Shown here: positions 6,834 through 13,819 of the stretch, in pieces
How the letters are laid out: every line of letters starts with the position of its first letter
Position numbering within the stretch: the first letter of the stretch is position 1
Assembly: GCA_005885015.1 (NCBI GenBank)
Contig: VAYG01000045.1
Location: forward strand, 1,818 to 16,105
Reading direction: 5' to 3'
Origin: Actinomycetota bacterium
GTDB lineage: Bacteria > Actinomycetota > UBA4738
DNA length: 14,288 nt
Notes under the pieces: model-generated
What the model saw: only the letters and a program-made list of their open reading frames with translations
Databases searched by the model: none
What the model was told of the DNA's origin: nothing
Translations under genes and position numbers: made by a program

Positions 6834-8021
6834 ATGAAGATCTTGGTGCTGGGTGGGGATGGGTACCTGGGGTGGCCGACGTCGCTCCATCTCGCGGAGC
6901 GCGGACACGACGTGGCCATCGTCGACAGCTTCCACCGCCGGCTGTGGGACCACGAGCTCGGAGCGGACTCCCTGATCCCCATCCTGACGCTGCAGGATCG
7001 TGTGGCCCTGTGGGAACGCCTGGGCAAGAGGCCCATCCGGACGTTCGTCGGAGACATCACGGACTGGGAGTTCGTGGGCCACGTCTTCACGAGCTTCCGC
7101 CCAGAGTCCATCGTCCATTACGCGGAGCATCGGTCGGCTCCGTTCTCCATGCTCTCCCGGCGGCACGCCGTGGTGACTCAGGTCAACAACGTCGTGGGGA
7201 CCCTCAACATCCTCTTCGCCATGCGGGACCTCGCCCCCGAGTCGCATCTGGTGAAGCTGGGGACGATGGGGGAGTACGGAACGCCGAACATCGACATCGA
7301 AGAGGGATTCATCGAGATCCACCACAACGGCCGGTCGGACGTCCTGCCCTACCCGAAGCGGGCCTCGTCCTTCTACCACCTGTCGAAAGTCCACGACTCG
7401 AACAACATCGAGTTCGTGTGCCGCGCGTGGGGCATCCGGTCCACCGACCTCAATCAGGGAGTGGTGTACGGGGTCCACACGGAGGAGACGTCCCTGGATA
7501 CCGGGCTCTCCACCCGGTTCGACTACGACGACGTGTGGGGAACCGCGCTCAACCGCTTCTGCGTCGAGGCGGCCATCGATCACCCGATCACCGTGTACGG
7601 CAAGGGCGGACAGACCCGCGGGTTCCTGGACATCCGCGACACGCTCCAGTGCGTCGAGCTGGCCATCCTCAACCCGCCGGCCGAAGGCGAGTATCGGGTG
7701 TTCAACCAGTTCACCGAGCAGTTCTCGGTGCAGGACCTGGCCGAGAAGGTCCGGGACGGGGCCGAGAAGATCGGCTGGAACCCGATCATCGAGAACATCG
7801 CCAACCCGCGGGTGGAGATGGAGGAGCACTACTACAACGCCAGGCACACCAAGCTGATGGACCTGGGCCTCCAGCCCCACTACCTGTCAGAGACCCTGAT
7901 CGACGGGTTGCTGGAGACCGTCAAGGCGCACGGCGGCCGGGTCAACAAGCGGCTGCTCTACCCGCGGCACAACTGGAAGCAGGGCCTGCTCGAAGACGTG
8001 GAGCCCGGCGACCGCCTGTAG
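6834..8021 (+). CDS. UDP-sulfoquinovose-synthase-like SDR, canonical copy
   Basis: This 395-residue extended SDR of the SQD1/SqdB family carries all family landmarks: GGDGYLGWPTSLHL (7-20), AEHRSAPFS with Arg100 (equivalent to SQD1 Arg101), LGTMGEYGTPN with Thr144, ASSFYHLSKVHD with Tyr181 and Lys185, GIRSTDLNQGVVYG, GGQTRGFLDIRDT and FNQFTEQFS. It should bind NAD and make UDP-sulfoquinovose from UDP-glucose and sulfite; archaeal Agl3 uses the same chemistry for protein N-glycans, and SqdB for sulfolipid. ATG at 6834 is chosen because homologues begin at this beta strand and GGAGGG (6819-6824) precedes it. An in-frame ATG at 6795, also with a GGAG, would add 13 residues with no homologous counterpart. 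It is divergent from the polytopic membrane protein gene and convergent, 10 bases apart, with the second DUF2304-GT2 gene. Confidence 0.92.
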   Translation: MKILVLGGDGYLGWPTSLHLAERGHDVAIVDSFHRRLWDHELGADSLIPILTLQDRVALWERLGKRPIRTFVGDITDWEFVGHVFTSFRPESIVHYAEHRSAPFSMLSRRHAVVTQVNNVVGTLNILFAMRDLAPESHLVKLGTMGEYGTPNIDIEEGFIEIHHNGRSDVLPYPKRASSFYHLSKVHDSNNIEFVCRAWGIRSTDLNQGVVYGVHTEETSLDTGLSTRFDYDDVWGTALNRFCVEAAIDHPITVYGKGGQTRGFLDIRDTLQCVELAILNPPAEGEYRVFNQFTEQFSVQDLAEKVRDGAEKIGWNPIIENIANPRVEMEEHYYNARHTKLMDLGLQPHYLSETLIDGLLETVKAHGGRVNKRLLYPRHNWKQGLLEDVEPGDRL

Positions 8022-8031
8022 CGGGCGACCT

Positions 8032-9096
8032 TCAGCCCAGCCAGGTCCGGATCAAGCTCCGCGCGTAACCGAGGCCGTACTGGAACAGGGGCGGCTTCTT
8101 GGTCGTCCCGGCCGTCCGTTCCCTGAACGTGCAGGGGACCTCCTGGACCCGCAGGCCCTCCTTGGCCGCCGCCATGGTGACCTCGCTGGCGTGGAACTGG
8201 CGCTCCCGGAAGGTCAGCCGCTGGAGCGCCTCGGCGGAGAACGCCCGGAAGCCGCTGGCGGGGTCGGTGATCGGACTCCGGGCGAGGAGCGACGTCAGCC
8301 GCGCGAACACCTTGACCCCCTGCGACCGGCCGAACATCGGCCGGTGGTATTCGCCGAGCACGCGGGACCCGTGGACCACGTCCGCGTCTCCCACCAGGAT
8401 CGGCTTGACGAGCTGGGGAAGCTCGAGCGGGTCGTACTGACCGTCGGCGTCCAGCGTGGCCACGATGTCCGCGCCACGCAGCAACGCCGTCCGGTACCCC
8501 AGGGCCACGGCGGCCCCCTGGCCGCGCCGGATGTCCCGGCCCACCACCAGGGCGCCGTTCTCCTGGGCCATCGCCTCGGTGCTGTCCGTGGATCCGTCGG
8601 ACACTACGATAACCTCGACGTCCATCCCCTCGACCTCCCGGGGAATCTCCCGCAGGACCAGGGGGAGACTGCGCTCCTCGTTCAGCGCTGGGATCACCAC
8701 GGCCAGGCGCTTGGGGCCCGCACGGCGGCGCTGCGCTCCGAAGTCCGCGAGGAATTGACGGGTCGCCACCCGGTCGGCGTAGTCGGCTAGCAAGGCCTCC
8801 ACGCGGTCGGTCCGGCTGAATGCCCGCAGGATCAGCACGTAGGTGACGATCGCGGAGATCAACAGGACGCCGATGATCCGCCGCTGGTCCCGGCCGGGGT
8901 GGAATCCGAGGAGCCGGAGGACCGGGTCGACGATGGCCGGGATGAGCGAGATGACCAGGAGGCCGAGCCCAAGCAGGATCTGGATGAGGGCGTCAGACAT
9001 GGGGAGGCGCCCTCGACGGCGCCTTCCCACCGCGCTGATCAGCATGATCCATGCCACCACCGCCCCTAGAACGCGCAGGTAGATGAGTGGTGACAC
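8032..9096 (-). CDS. GT2 family glycosyltransferase with N-terminal DUF2304-like membrane region (copy 2)
   Basis: This 354-residue paralogue of the protein at 828-1889 has the same order. Three hydrophobic helices (about 5-22, 36-56, 73-92) carry DUF2304-like loops, and a dolichyl-phosphate-mannose-synthase-type GT2 domain starts at about 130. Visible motifs are LAVVIPALNEERSL, VVSDGSTDST, RRGQGAAVALGY, the metal-binding DAD at 216-218 (LDADGQYD) and HGSRVLGEY. It lacks the C-terminal membrane helices of some DPM synthases, so the N-terminal region is the anchor. The probable role is loading a sugar onto polyprenyl phosphate at the inner face of the membrane; the sugar is unknown. The start is GTG at 9094-9096, preceded by GAGGGAG; a later in-frame ATG at 8998-9000 would remove the first helix and is less likely. 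Unlike copy 1 it is convergent with its neighbouring SQD1-like gene and diverges from the epimerase gene. Confidence 0.9.
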   Translation of the reverse strand: MSPLIYLRVLGAVVAWIMLISAVGRRRRGRLPMSDALIQILLGLGLLVISLIPAIVDPVLRLLGFHPGRDQRRIIGVLLISAIVTYVLILRAFSRTDRVEALLADYADRVATRQFLADFGAQRRRAGPKRLAVVIPALNEERSLPLVLREIPREVEGMDVEVIVVSDGSTDSTEAMAQENGALVVGRDIRRGQGAAVALGYRTALLRGADIVATLDADGQYDPLELPQLVKPILVGDADVVHGSRVLGEYHRPMFGRSQGVKVFARLTSLLARSPITDPASGFRAFSAEALQRLTFRERQFHASEVTMAAAKEGLRVQEVPCTFRERTAGTTKKPPLFQYGLGYARSLIRTWLG

Positions 9097-9128
9097 GGTC
9101 GGCTACTCCCTCGGGTTGCTCAGCCTGG

Positions 9129-9134
9129 ATGATA
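9129..9134 (-). promoter_or_regulatory. Possible -10 element for the second DUF2304-GT2 gene
   Basis: On the minus strand TATCAT lies about 33 bases before the GTG at 9096, in the 74-base divergent gap. No convincing -35 is seen 16-19 bases upstream. On the plus strand TAGCCT (9133-9138) overlaps it and could serve the epimerase gene, again without a good -35. Both promoters must fit in this gap, but the assignment is weak. Confidence 0.22.
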
Positions 9135-9170
9135 GCCTAGGGCGCTGTCCGCCCCAGTCCCGGAGATCGC

Positions 9171-10115
9171 ATGGCCCAGATCGAGCGCGTGCTCGTCACC
9201 GGTGGTTGCGGGTTCATCGGGGCGAACCTGGTCCGCTTCCTGCGCGATCGCACCTCGTGGGAGTTGCGCGTCGTCGACGACCTGCGGTCCGGCGACCCCG
9301 CGTATGTACCCGGCGAACTGGCCGAGGTCACGGTGGGCGGCGTGGGCGACCCGGACGTCCTCGAGCCCGCCCTGCGAGGGGTCGACGCGGTTATCCACCT
9401 GGCCAGCCAGACGGGGGTGCAGCCGTCGGTGGAGAACCCGCCCGCCGATTTCGCGGGCAACACCGCGGCCACGTTCAGCGTCCTGGATGCCTGCCGGAGG
9501 GTCGGTGTGGAGACGGTGGTCTTCGCGTCGTCCGGGGCGGCGGTGGGGGACGTGCCGCCACCCATGCACGAGGAGGTCGTGCCCAAGCCGGTATCTCCCT
9601 ACGGCGCCAGCAAGCTCGCCGGCGAAGCCTACTGCCGCGCGTTCGCCGCCTCCTTCGGTATGCGCACGGTGGCCCTTCGCTTCTCCAACGTGTACGGGCC
9701 CTTCTCGACGCACAAGAAGAACGCCGTCCCCACGTTCATCAAGGAGTGCCTGATCGGGAAGCCGATCGTCATCTACGGCGACGGTTCGCAGACCCGGGAC
9801 TTCATCTACGTCGAGGACCTGTGCGACGCGATCCATCGCGCCGCGATCACGGACGGGATCGGCGGGGAGGTCTTCCAGGTGGCCACGGGCGTGGAGACCT
9901 CCATCGCCGACGTGGCCGCGCTGGTCCGGGAGGTCGTGGGAGCCGACAACGAGATCCGGTTCGAGCCGAAGCGCCCCGGCGAGGTGTACCGCAGCCGGGC
10001 GGACATCGGGAAGGCCCGCGCCGTGCTGGGGTTCGATCCTGCCGTCGATCTGCGAGGCGGAGTGGACCGCACCGCGGAGTGGTATCGGAAGAACTGGTCG
10101 CCCGGCGAGGGCTAG
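9171..10115 (+). CDS. NAD-dependent nucleotide-sugar epimerase/dehydratase (GalE-type extended SDR)
   Basis: This 314-residue cytosolic enzyme is predicted to act on a UDP- or dTDP-sugar. It has the glycine motif TGGCGFIG (10-17), an acidic residue after beta-2 (VVDDLRSG), VIHLASQ, Ser120/Ser121 in FASSGAAVG, the catalytic Y144-GAS-K148, RFSNVYGP, and the substrate-side segment GDGSQTRDFIYVEDLCDA. Length and motifs fit UDP-glucose 4-epimerase and its relatives (UDP-GlcNAc or UDP-glucuronate epimerases); the substrate cannot be decided from motifs. It is clearly a different SDR branch from the two SQD1-like proteins. ATG at 9171 has GGAG at 9162-9165. Its TAG stop interlocks with the stop of the opposing membrane-protein gene in the palindrome CTAG (10112-10115). 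It probably supplies another activated sugar to the same glycan pathway. Confidence 0.9.
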   Translation: MAQIERVLVTGGCGFIGANLVRFLRDRTSWELRVVDDLRSGDPAYVPGELAEVTVGGVGDPDVLEPALRGVDAVIHLASQTGVQPSVENPPADFAGNTAATFSVLDACRRVGVETVVFASSGAAVGDVPPPMHEEVVPKPVSPYGASKLAGEAYCRAFAASFGMRTVALRFSNVYGPFSTHKKNAVPTFIKECLIGKPIVIYGDGSQTRDFIYVEDLCDAIHRAAITDGIGGEVFQVATGVETSIADVAALVREVVGADNEIRFEPKRPGEVYRSRADIGKARAVLGFDPAVDLRGGVDRTAEWYRKNWSPGEG

Positions 10116-12073
10116 ACCACGACCCGCCGGGTTCGGCGGAGAACAAGGGCAGCCGCGCCCCATCCCATCGCGGCGACCACGATCGGCAGGGCCGCGCCCG
10201 TCGCCCCGGCGAGGCGGAGACCGGCCCGGTCGAACACGATGCCTCCGAGCACCAGGACCGCGATCCCGATCGCCGGTGCCACGGCCAACCGCTCGGCGGT
10301 CTTCAACGCCGCTCCGAACATCGCCAGCGTCCAACCAAGGCCCGTCGCCCCCAGTACCGCCAGGGATCCCATCGCCACCAGCGCGAGCTCCAGCGGGGGC
10401 ACTCGGCCGACCGGCGGCTGGATGGGGGGGAGCCGCCGCGGCGGGGCCGGGCCCCGGATGACCGCGAGTCGGAAGGCCACGTCGGTCTCCGGGTGCGCGG
10501 CCGCCCAGGCGTCGTAGGAGACTTCGTTGAAGTGGGGGAGCAACAGGGCCACGGGGTCCTGTCCGTAGGTGACCCGCATGCGCTGGAAGGTGTTCCTGGA
10601 CAGACCGAATGGCGCCGGACGCTCCGCCAGGTACTGCTCGGGCGAACCCACGAACTCGTAGGTGTGGGCGATCCGCTCGACGGGGAGGTTCGCCCGGAGG
10701 GTGTGCAGCATCAGCGAGGCCGTGCTCCAGTCCCTGGTGGAGACCAGGAACACGATCGGACGGTCCACGGGGATCCGGACGGCCTCGAGGTACGCGCCGG
10801 CCGTCCTGGCGTCCGCCGCCTGGCCCGGATCGGTCCACGACTTCGTGGCGAACCATTGCTGGTGGGCCACGAAGGCGGAGGCGGCGAGACCGGCCGCCAC
10901 GACGGCAACGCCCAGCGGGCGGATGTACCTGGCCACGGCCCGGCCGGCCCACAGCAGGGCGAGGCCACCGAGGATCGGCACGGCCAGGCCGAAGGAGAGG
11001 AACCGGTGGGCCGGGATCCGCCGGTGCAACCAGGCCTGGCCGACGTAGCCGGCGAACGCCACGATGCACCACGAAAGGAGGAACGCCAGGGCGAAGCGGG
11101 CTCGGGTCCGCTCGGTCCGGGTGCCCCCCGAGCGAGCCGGACCGACCAGGGAGGCGGCCCCCACCGCGGCGATCGGCGCGGTGAGACGGAAGTGGTACTT
11201 GCCGAGGTCGCGACGGAGCTTCTTCCTGAGCTCGGAAAGGTTGAGGCGTGGGCCCCGCAGGTGGTTGCCCAGGACCAGGAACAGCATGGCCGCGCCCAGG
11301 GCGCCGCCTCCGGCCACGGCCTCGCCGACCCGGACCGTCGGCGTGTCGAGGAGCCGGTCCTCTCCGCGCCGCCACCGGGCCCAGGAGTCGGGCACGAAGG
11401 CCGCACCCGCCAGCAGGAGCGTGGCGGCCATGAAGGCGAAGAAGGAGAAGTGCGTGGTCACCCCCGCGGCGATCAGGACGACGGCCGGGATCAACGCCCA
11501 TCGGTCGTCCAGGGCGAAGGCCACCGCCATCGCCGCCGCGATGAACACTCCGGCGGCGAGCATGGTGTCCAGGTAGCCCTCCGGCGTGAGCAGCGTGACG
11601 ATCGACGTCGACAGGCTCACCGCGAGGGCCACCACCGCGACGTCCCAGACCGGCCGCCGCAGCACCGCGCCGACGAACGCCCCCGCGGCCAGGCCGATCA
11701 CCGCGGCCAGCACCGCGGGGAAGGCCATGCCGAACCGGAACAGGTCGACCCGCAGGAGGGAGGTGAGGCTCGCCGCCACGATCGGGTAGGCCGGCCGGCC
11801 CGACTTCGGGCTGACCGACATGGGCAGTGGTCGGGCGATGTCGGTCACACCGACGTGCTGGGCCAGACGCGTTCGCCACAAGTACTCGGAGCTGTCCCAG
11901 CCGATGGGCACGGTGAAGTTCCGCCTCGGAAACACGGACAGGTAGAAGGCCAACACGATCACCGCGACCAGGCCCACCACCACGGTCGCGGCCACCCAGG
12001 AACTGGACAGCGGGCGCCGCCGTGAAGGCGCGCCGGGCTTCGGCTCGACGCTCCGGCGCTCCTCGGTTCTCAT
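10112..12073 (-). CDS. Second large polytopic membrane protein, GT-C-like
   Basis: This 653-residue protein has a basic cytoplasmic N-terminus (1-25) and a first helix at about 26-46. An external loop then carries PIGWDSSEYLWRTRLAQ (56-72), whose Asp60 and Glu63 resemble the catalytic acidic loop of GT-C glycosyltransferases of the GT39/GT83 kind. About nine more helices run to residue 405, followed by a soluble segment of about 150 residues (VFLVSTRDWSTASLMLHTL, then HFNEVSYDAWAAAHPET) and three or four C-terminal helices (about 565-648). The order helices, soluble domain, helices differs from the polytopic protein at 4674-6728, so the two are not simple duplicates. The start is ATG at 12071-12073 with a weak AGGA upstream, 50 bases after the stop of the phosphatase-superfamily gene; the two probably form an operon. 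Transfer of a lipid-linked sugar is inferred. Confidence 0.75.
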   Translation of the reverse strand: MRTEERRSVEPKPGAPSRRRPLSSSWVAATVVVGLVAVIVLAFYLSVFPRRNFTVPIGWDSSEYLWRTRLAQHVGVTDIARPLPMSVSPKSGRPAYPIVAASLTSLLRVDLFRFGMAFPAVLAAVIGLAAGAFVGAVLRRPVWDVAVVALAVSLSTSIVTLLTPEGYLDTMLAAGVFIAAAMAVAFALDDRWALIPAVVLIAAGVTTHFSFFAFMAATLLLAGAAFVPDSWARWRRGEDRLLDTPTVRVGEAVAGGGALGAAMLFLVLGNHLRGPRLNLSELRKKLRRDLGKYHFRLTAPIAAVGAASLVGPARSGGTRTERTRARFALAFLLSWCIVAFAGYVGQAWLHRRIPAHRFLSFGLAVPILGGLALLWAGRAVARYIRPLGVAVVAAGLAASAFVAHQQWFATKSWTDPGQAADARTAGAYLEAVRIPVDRPIVFLVSTRDWSTASLMLHTLRANLPVERIAHTYEFVGSPEQYLAERPAPFGLSRNTFQRMRVTYGQDPVALLLPHFNEVSYDAWAAAHPETDVAFRLAVIRGPAPPRRLPPIQPPVGRVPPLELALVAMGSLAVLGATGLGWTLAMFGAALKTAERLAVAPAIGIAVLVLGGIVFDRAGLRLAGATGAALPIVVAAMGWGAAALVLRRTRRVVV

Positions 12074-12123
12074 CCGGATCGAATCCTACCCGCGGGCTCG
12101 CCTCGTCCACCGGGGGGAGGCGC
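12074..12123 (-). other. Short intergenic gap with a weak hairpin between two co-directional genes
   Basis: CGCCTC (12099-12104) and GAGGCG (12117-12122) form a 6-bp stem just after the upstream stop codon, with a 12-base loop and no T-run. It may attenuate or stabilise the message, but is not convincing as a terminator; read-through into the membrane-protein gene is likely. Confidence 0.25.
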
Positions 12124-13686
12124 TCATTCCAAGTACCCCAACCCCCGGAGGTGCTCCTCGACCTCGTCGGCCTCCCGCTCGTCCAGGTCGCCCGGCCCCG
12201 CCGCCCCCGCCCCGGCCCACGCGCCCTGCCGGATCCGGCCCTCGCCCGTCGCGCCAGACACGGGCTCCCCAACCACGGCAGAGCGCACCGAGCCAGCATG
12301 GACGACGGAGGGCTCGGCGCCGACGGCGGCGAGGATGGTGGGCGCCAGGTCGACCAGCCGGAACGGCCCGTCCTCGAACCCGCTGGGACGCACCTCCGGG
12401 CCGGCGGCGGCGAAGACCCCCTCGATCCGGTGCTCCCCGGAGAGCCAGTCGGCCGGCGCCGCCACCTCCTTGGCATGGCTGAGGCTGTACAGCGGGGCGG
12501 CCTCCAGCAGGAGGTCGGGCGCGGCCTCGGCGAAGGGGCCCTTGAACGTCTCCTCCCGCCGCCACACGCGCGCCACGGGCCGCACGCCCGTCGACGGATC
12601 GGTGAACGAGCTCACCCGTTCCGCGACCTCGTCCCGGACTCGCTCGTAGTCCGCCGGGTCCACGATGCCGTTCGGTTCACGCCCGGCCAGGTTGACCGAG
12701 ATCCCCTCGCCGGTGGAGCGGACGCTCGTGTATGCCTTCGTCCGGTGCCAGTCGACCGGCTGGGGGAGGGAGATCCGGCCGTGGAGGCCGAGCACGTCAT
12801 AGACCTTGCGGGCGACGGTTCGCAACGGTCCCCACTGCATCGGTCCCAGGACCGTGTTCGAAGCGCTCAGCTCGAGGAAGCCGAGGCGCTGTAGCACCCG
12901 GTCCAGGTTCAGCGCGTGGGTCACCGATCGGAAGCCGTGGTCGCTCATGAACCAGACCTGGTCGTCCGGGCCGGCCCGGGCGGCCAGGCGCCCCAGCCCC
13001 TCGTCGAGCATCCGGTACACGTCACGAACGTGCTCGGCCACGGGCTCCTTGGACAGTTCGGTGTAGTCGGGATGGTCGGGGGACAGGTACTTGGCAAGGC
13101 AGTGCTGCACCCGGTCGGTGGAGAAGTACACGCAGCAGGCGACCCTCCAGTCCGTGGTGTCCAAAAGGTGCTCCATGGCCCGCTGGCGGGCCGTGGTCAC
13201 CTCCACCACCTCCCGGAGGAACGGTTCCGGCCGGTGGCGATAGGTGGTCCAGGACATCCCGTTGATCGGCCAGGGGACGCCGGCCTTCCGGAGGTCCTCG
13301 GCCAGGCTCTCCGGATGGGTGAACGGCCGCCACTTGGGCAACACCCCGCCGGCGATGAGCTTGCCCCGGATGGACGGCGGGGGGAAGGCTCGGTCGAGAT
13401 CCTCCAGGAACGTCCGTTCCCGGATCGAGCGGAAGGTCACCGGGAACTGCCGGGCCCCACCGCGCCCCTCCAGGATGTCGTAGACCCCATGGCCGTCCGG
13501 ATCCACGCCGGTGAGGAACGACGGCCAGGCCGTCCAGGAGTGCGTGGGGACCGTGGACGTGAGGGTTGTCCGTCCTCCCCGCTGGATGAGGGAGGCCAGG
13601 TTGGGGAGGACGCCCCGCTCCAGCAACGGGTCGAGGATGCGCCAGTCGGCGCCGTCCCAGCCGATGAGGAGGATCCGCGAGGGCAT
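12124..13686 (-). CDS. Alkaline-phosphatase-superfamily hydrolase (type I phosphodiesterase/nucleotide pyrophosphatase-like)
   Basis: This 520-residue protein has no signal peptide or membrane helix and is probably cytosolic. The metal-site pattern of the phosphodiesterase/nucleotide pyrophosphatase group is complete: Asp11 in LLIGWDGADW, a Ser/Thr nucleophile region at 50-52 within TVPTHSWTAWPSFLTG, DPDGHG (63-67), Asp191 and His195 in FSTDRVQH, Asp249 and His250 in SDHGF, and His419 in GEHR. Such enzymes hydrolyse phosphodiesters or phosphomonoesters, sometimes nucleotide sugars or lipid-linked phosphates; the substrate here is unknown. The acidic C-terminus ends VEEHLRGLGYLE, a common ending in this superfamily. 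It lacks the CxPSR motif, so it is not a sulfatase. ATG at 13684-13686 is the start. It lies upstream of, and likely in one transcript with, the second GT-C-like gene, suggesting a link to glycan or lipid-carrier metabolism. Confidence 0.87.
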   Translation of the reverse strand: MPSRILLIGWDGADWRILDPLLERGVLPNLASLIQRGGRTTLTSTVPTHSWTAWPSFLTGVDPDGHGVYDILEGRGGARQFPVTFRSIRERTFLEDLDRAFPPPSIRGKLIAGGVLPKWRPFTHPESLAEDLRKAGVPWPINGMSWTTYRHRPEPFLREVVEVTTARQRAMEHLLDTTDWRVACCVYFSTDRVQHCLAKYLSPDHPDYTELSKEPVAEHVRDVYRMLDEGLGRLAARAGPDDQVWFMSDHGFRSVTHALNLDRVLQRLGFLELSASNTVLGPMQWGPLRTVARKVYDVLGLHGRISLPQPVDWHRTKAYTSVRSTGEGISVNLAGREPNGIVDPADYERVRDEVAERVSSFTDPSTGVRPVARVWRREETFKGPFAEAAPDLLLEAAPLYSLSHAKEVAAPADWLSGEHRIEGVFAAAGPEVRPSGFEDGPFRLVDLAPTILAAVGAEPSVVHAGSVRSAVVGEPVSGATGEGRIRQGAWAGAGAAGPGDLDEREADEVEEHLRGLGYLE

Positions 13687-13746
13687 GTCAGGAACCAGGG
13701 GAGTCTACCGAGCAGGGGAAGGAAGCACCGGATGGAGCCGGGCGGC

Positions 13747-13776
13747 TTGACAGTCTCTCGATGTCGGACGTAGGCT
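13747..13776 (+). promoter_or_regulatory. Promoter of the DUF6504-like gene
   Basis: A perfect -35 TTGACA (13747-13752) is followed after 18 bases by TAGGCT (13771-13776), which fits the actinobacterial TANNNT form of the -10. Transcription would begin near 13783, immediately before the LexA box at 13788, so bound repressor would block initiation. Confidence 0.68.
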
Positions 13777-13787
13777 CCACAATCTCA

Positions 13788-13803
13788 TCGAACGTATGTT
13801 CGA
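13788..13803. promoter_or_regulatory. LexA-binding SOS box
   Basis: TCGAACGTATGTTCGA is a perfect 16-bp palindrome and an exact match to the Gram-positive/actinobacterial LexA operator core CGAAC-N4-GTTCG. It lies just downstream of the predicted transcription start and 17 bases before the GTG start of the small gene, so that gene should be repressed by LexA and induced by DNA damage. Confidence 0.88.
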
Positions 13804-13819
13804 TTCGATGGGAGGTCCC

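Noticed and set aside
6834..8021. Annotating the canonical SQD1-like gene simply as UDP-glucose 4-epimerase
   Set aside because: The GGDGYLGWPT, GTMGEYGTPNIDIEEG and TDLNQGVVYG signatures and the length near 395 are specific to the SQD1 family; the ordinary GalE-type enzyme is the 314-residue one at 9171-10115.
12099..12122. Intrinsic terminator between the phosphatase-superfamily gene and the GT-C-like gene
   Set aside because: The stem is only 6 bp with a 12-base loop and no T-run; kept only as a weak hairpin.
9083..12476. Very long open frames on the strand opposite to, or out of frame with, the genes here (for example 9083-12025 plus and 9120-12476 minus, about 980 and 1118 codons)
   Set aside because: They are GC-rich shadow frames: low-complexity Arg/Gly/Pro translations with no recognisable motif, overlapping genes that have clear domains.
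13796..13819. ATG at 13796 as the start of the DUF6504-like gene
   Set aside because: It lies within the LexA palindrome, about 13 bases from the predicted transcription start and without a ribosome-binding site; GTG at 13820 has GGAGG upstream and begins where the recognisable domain begins.
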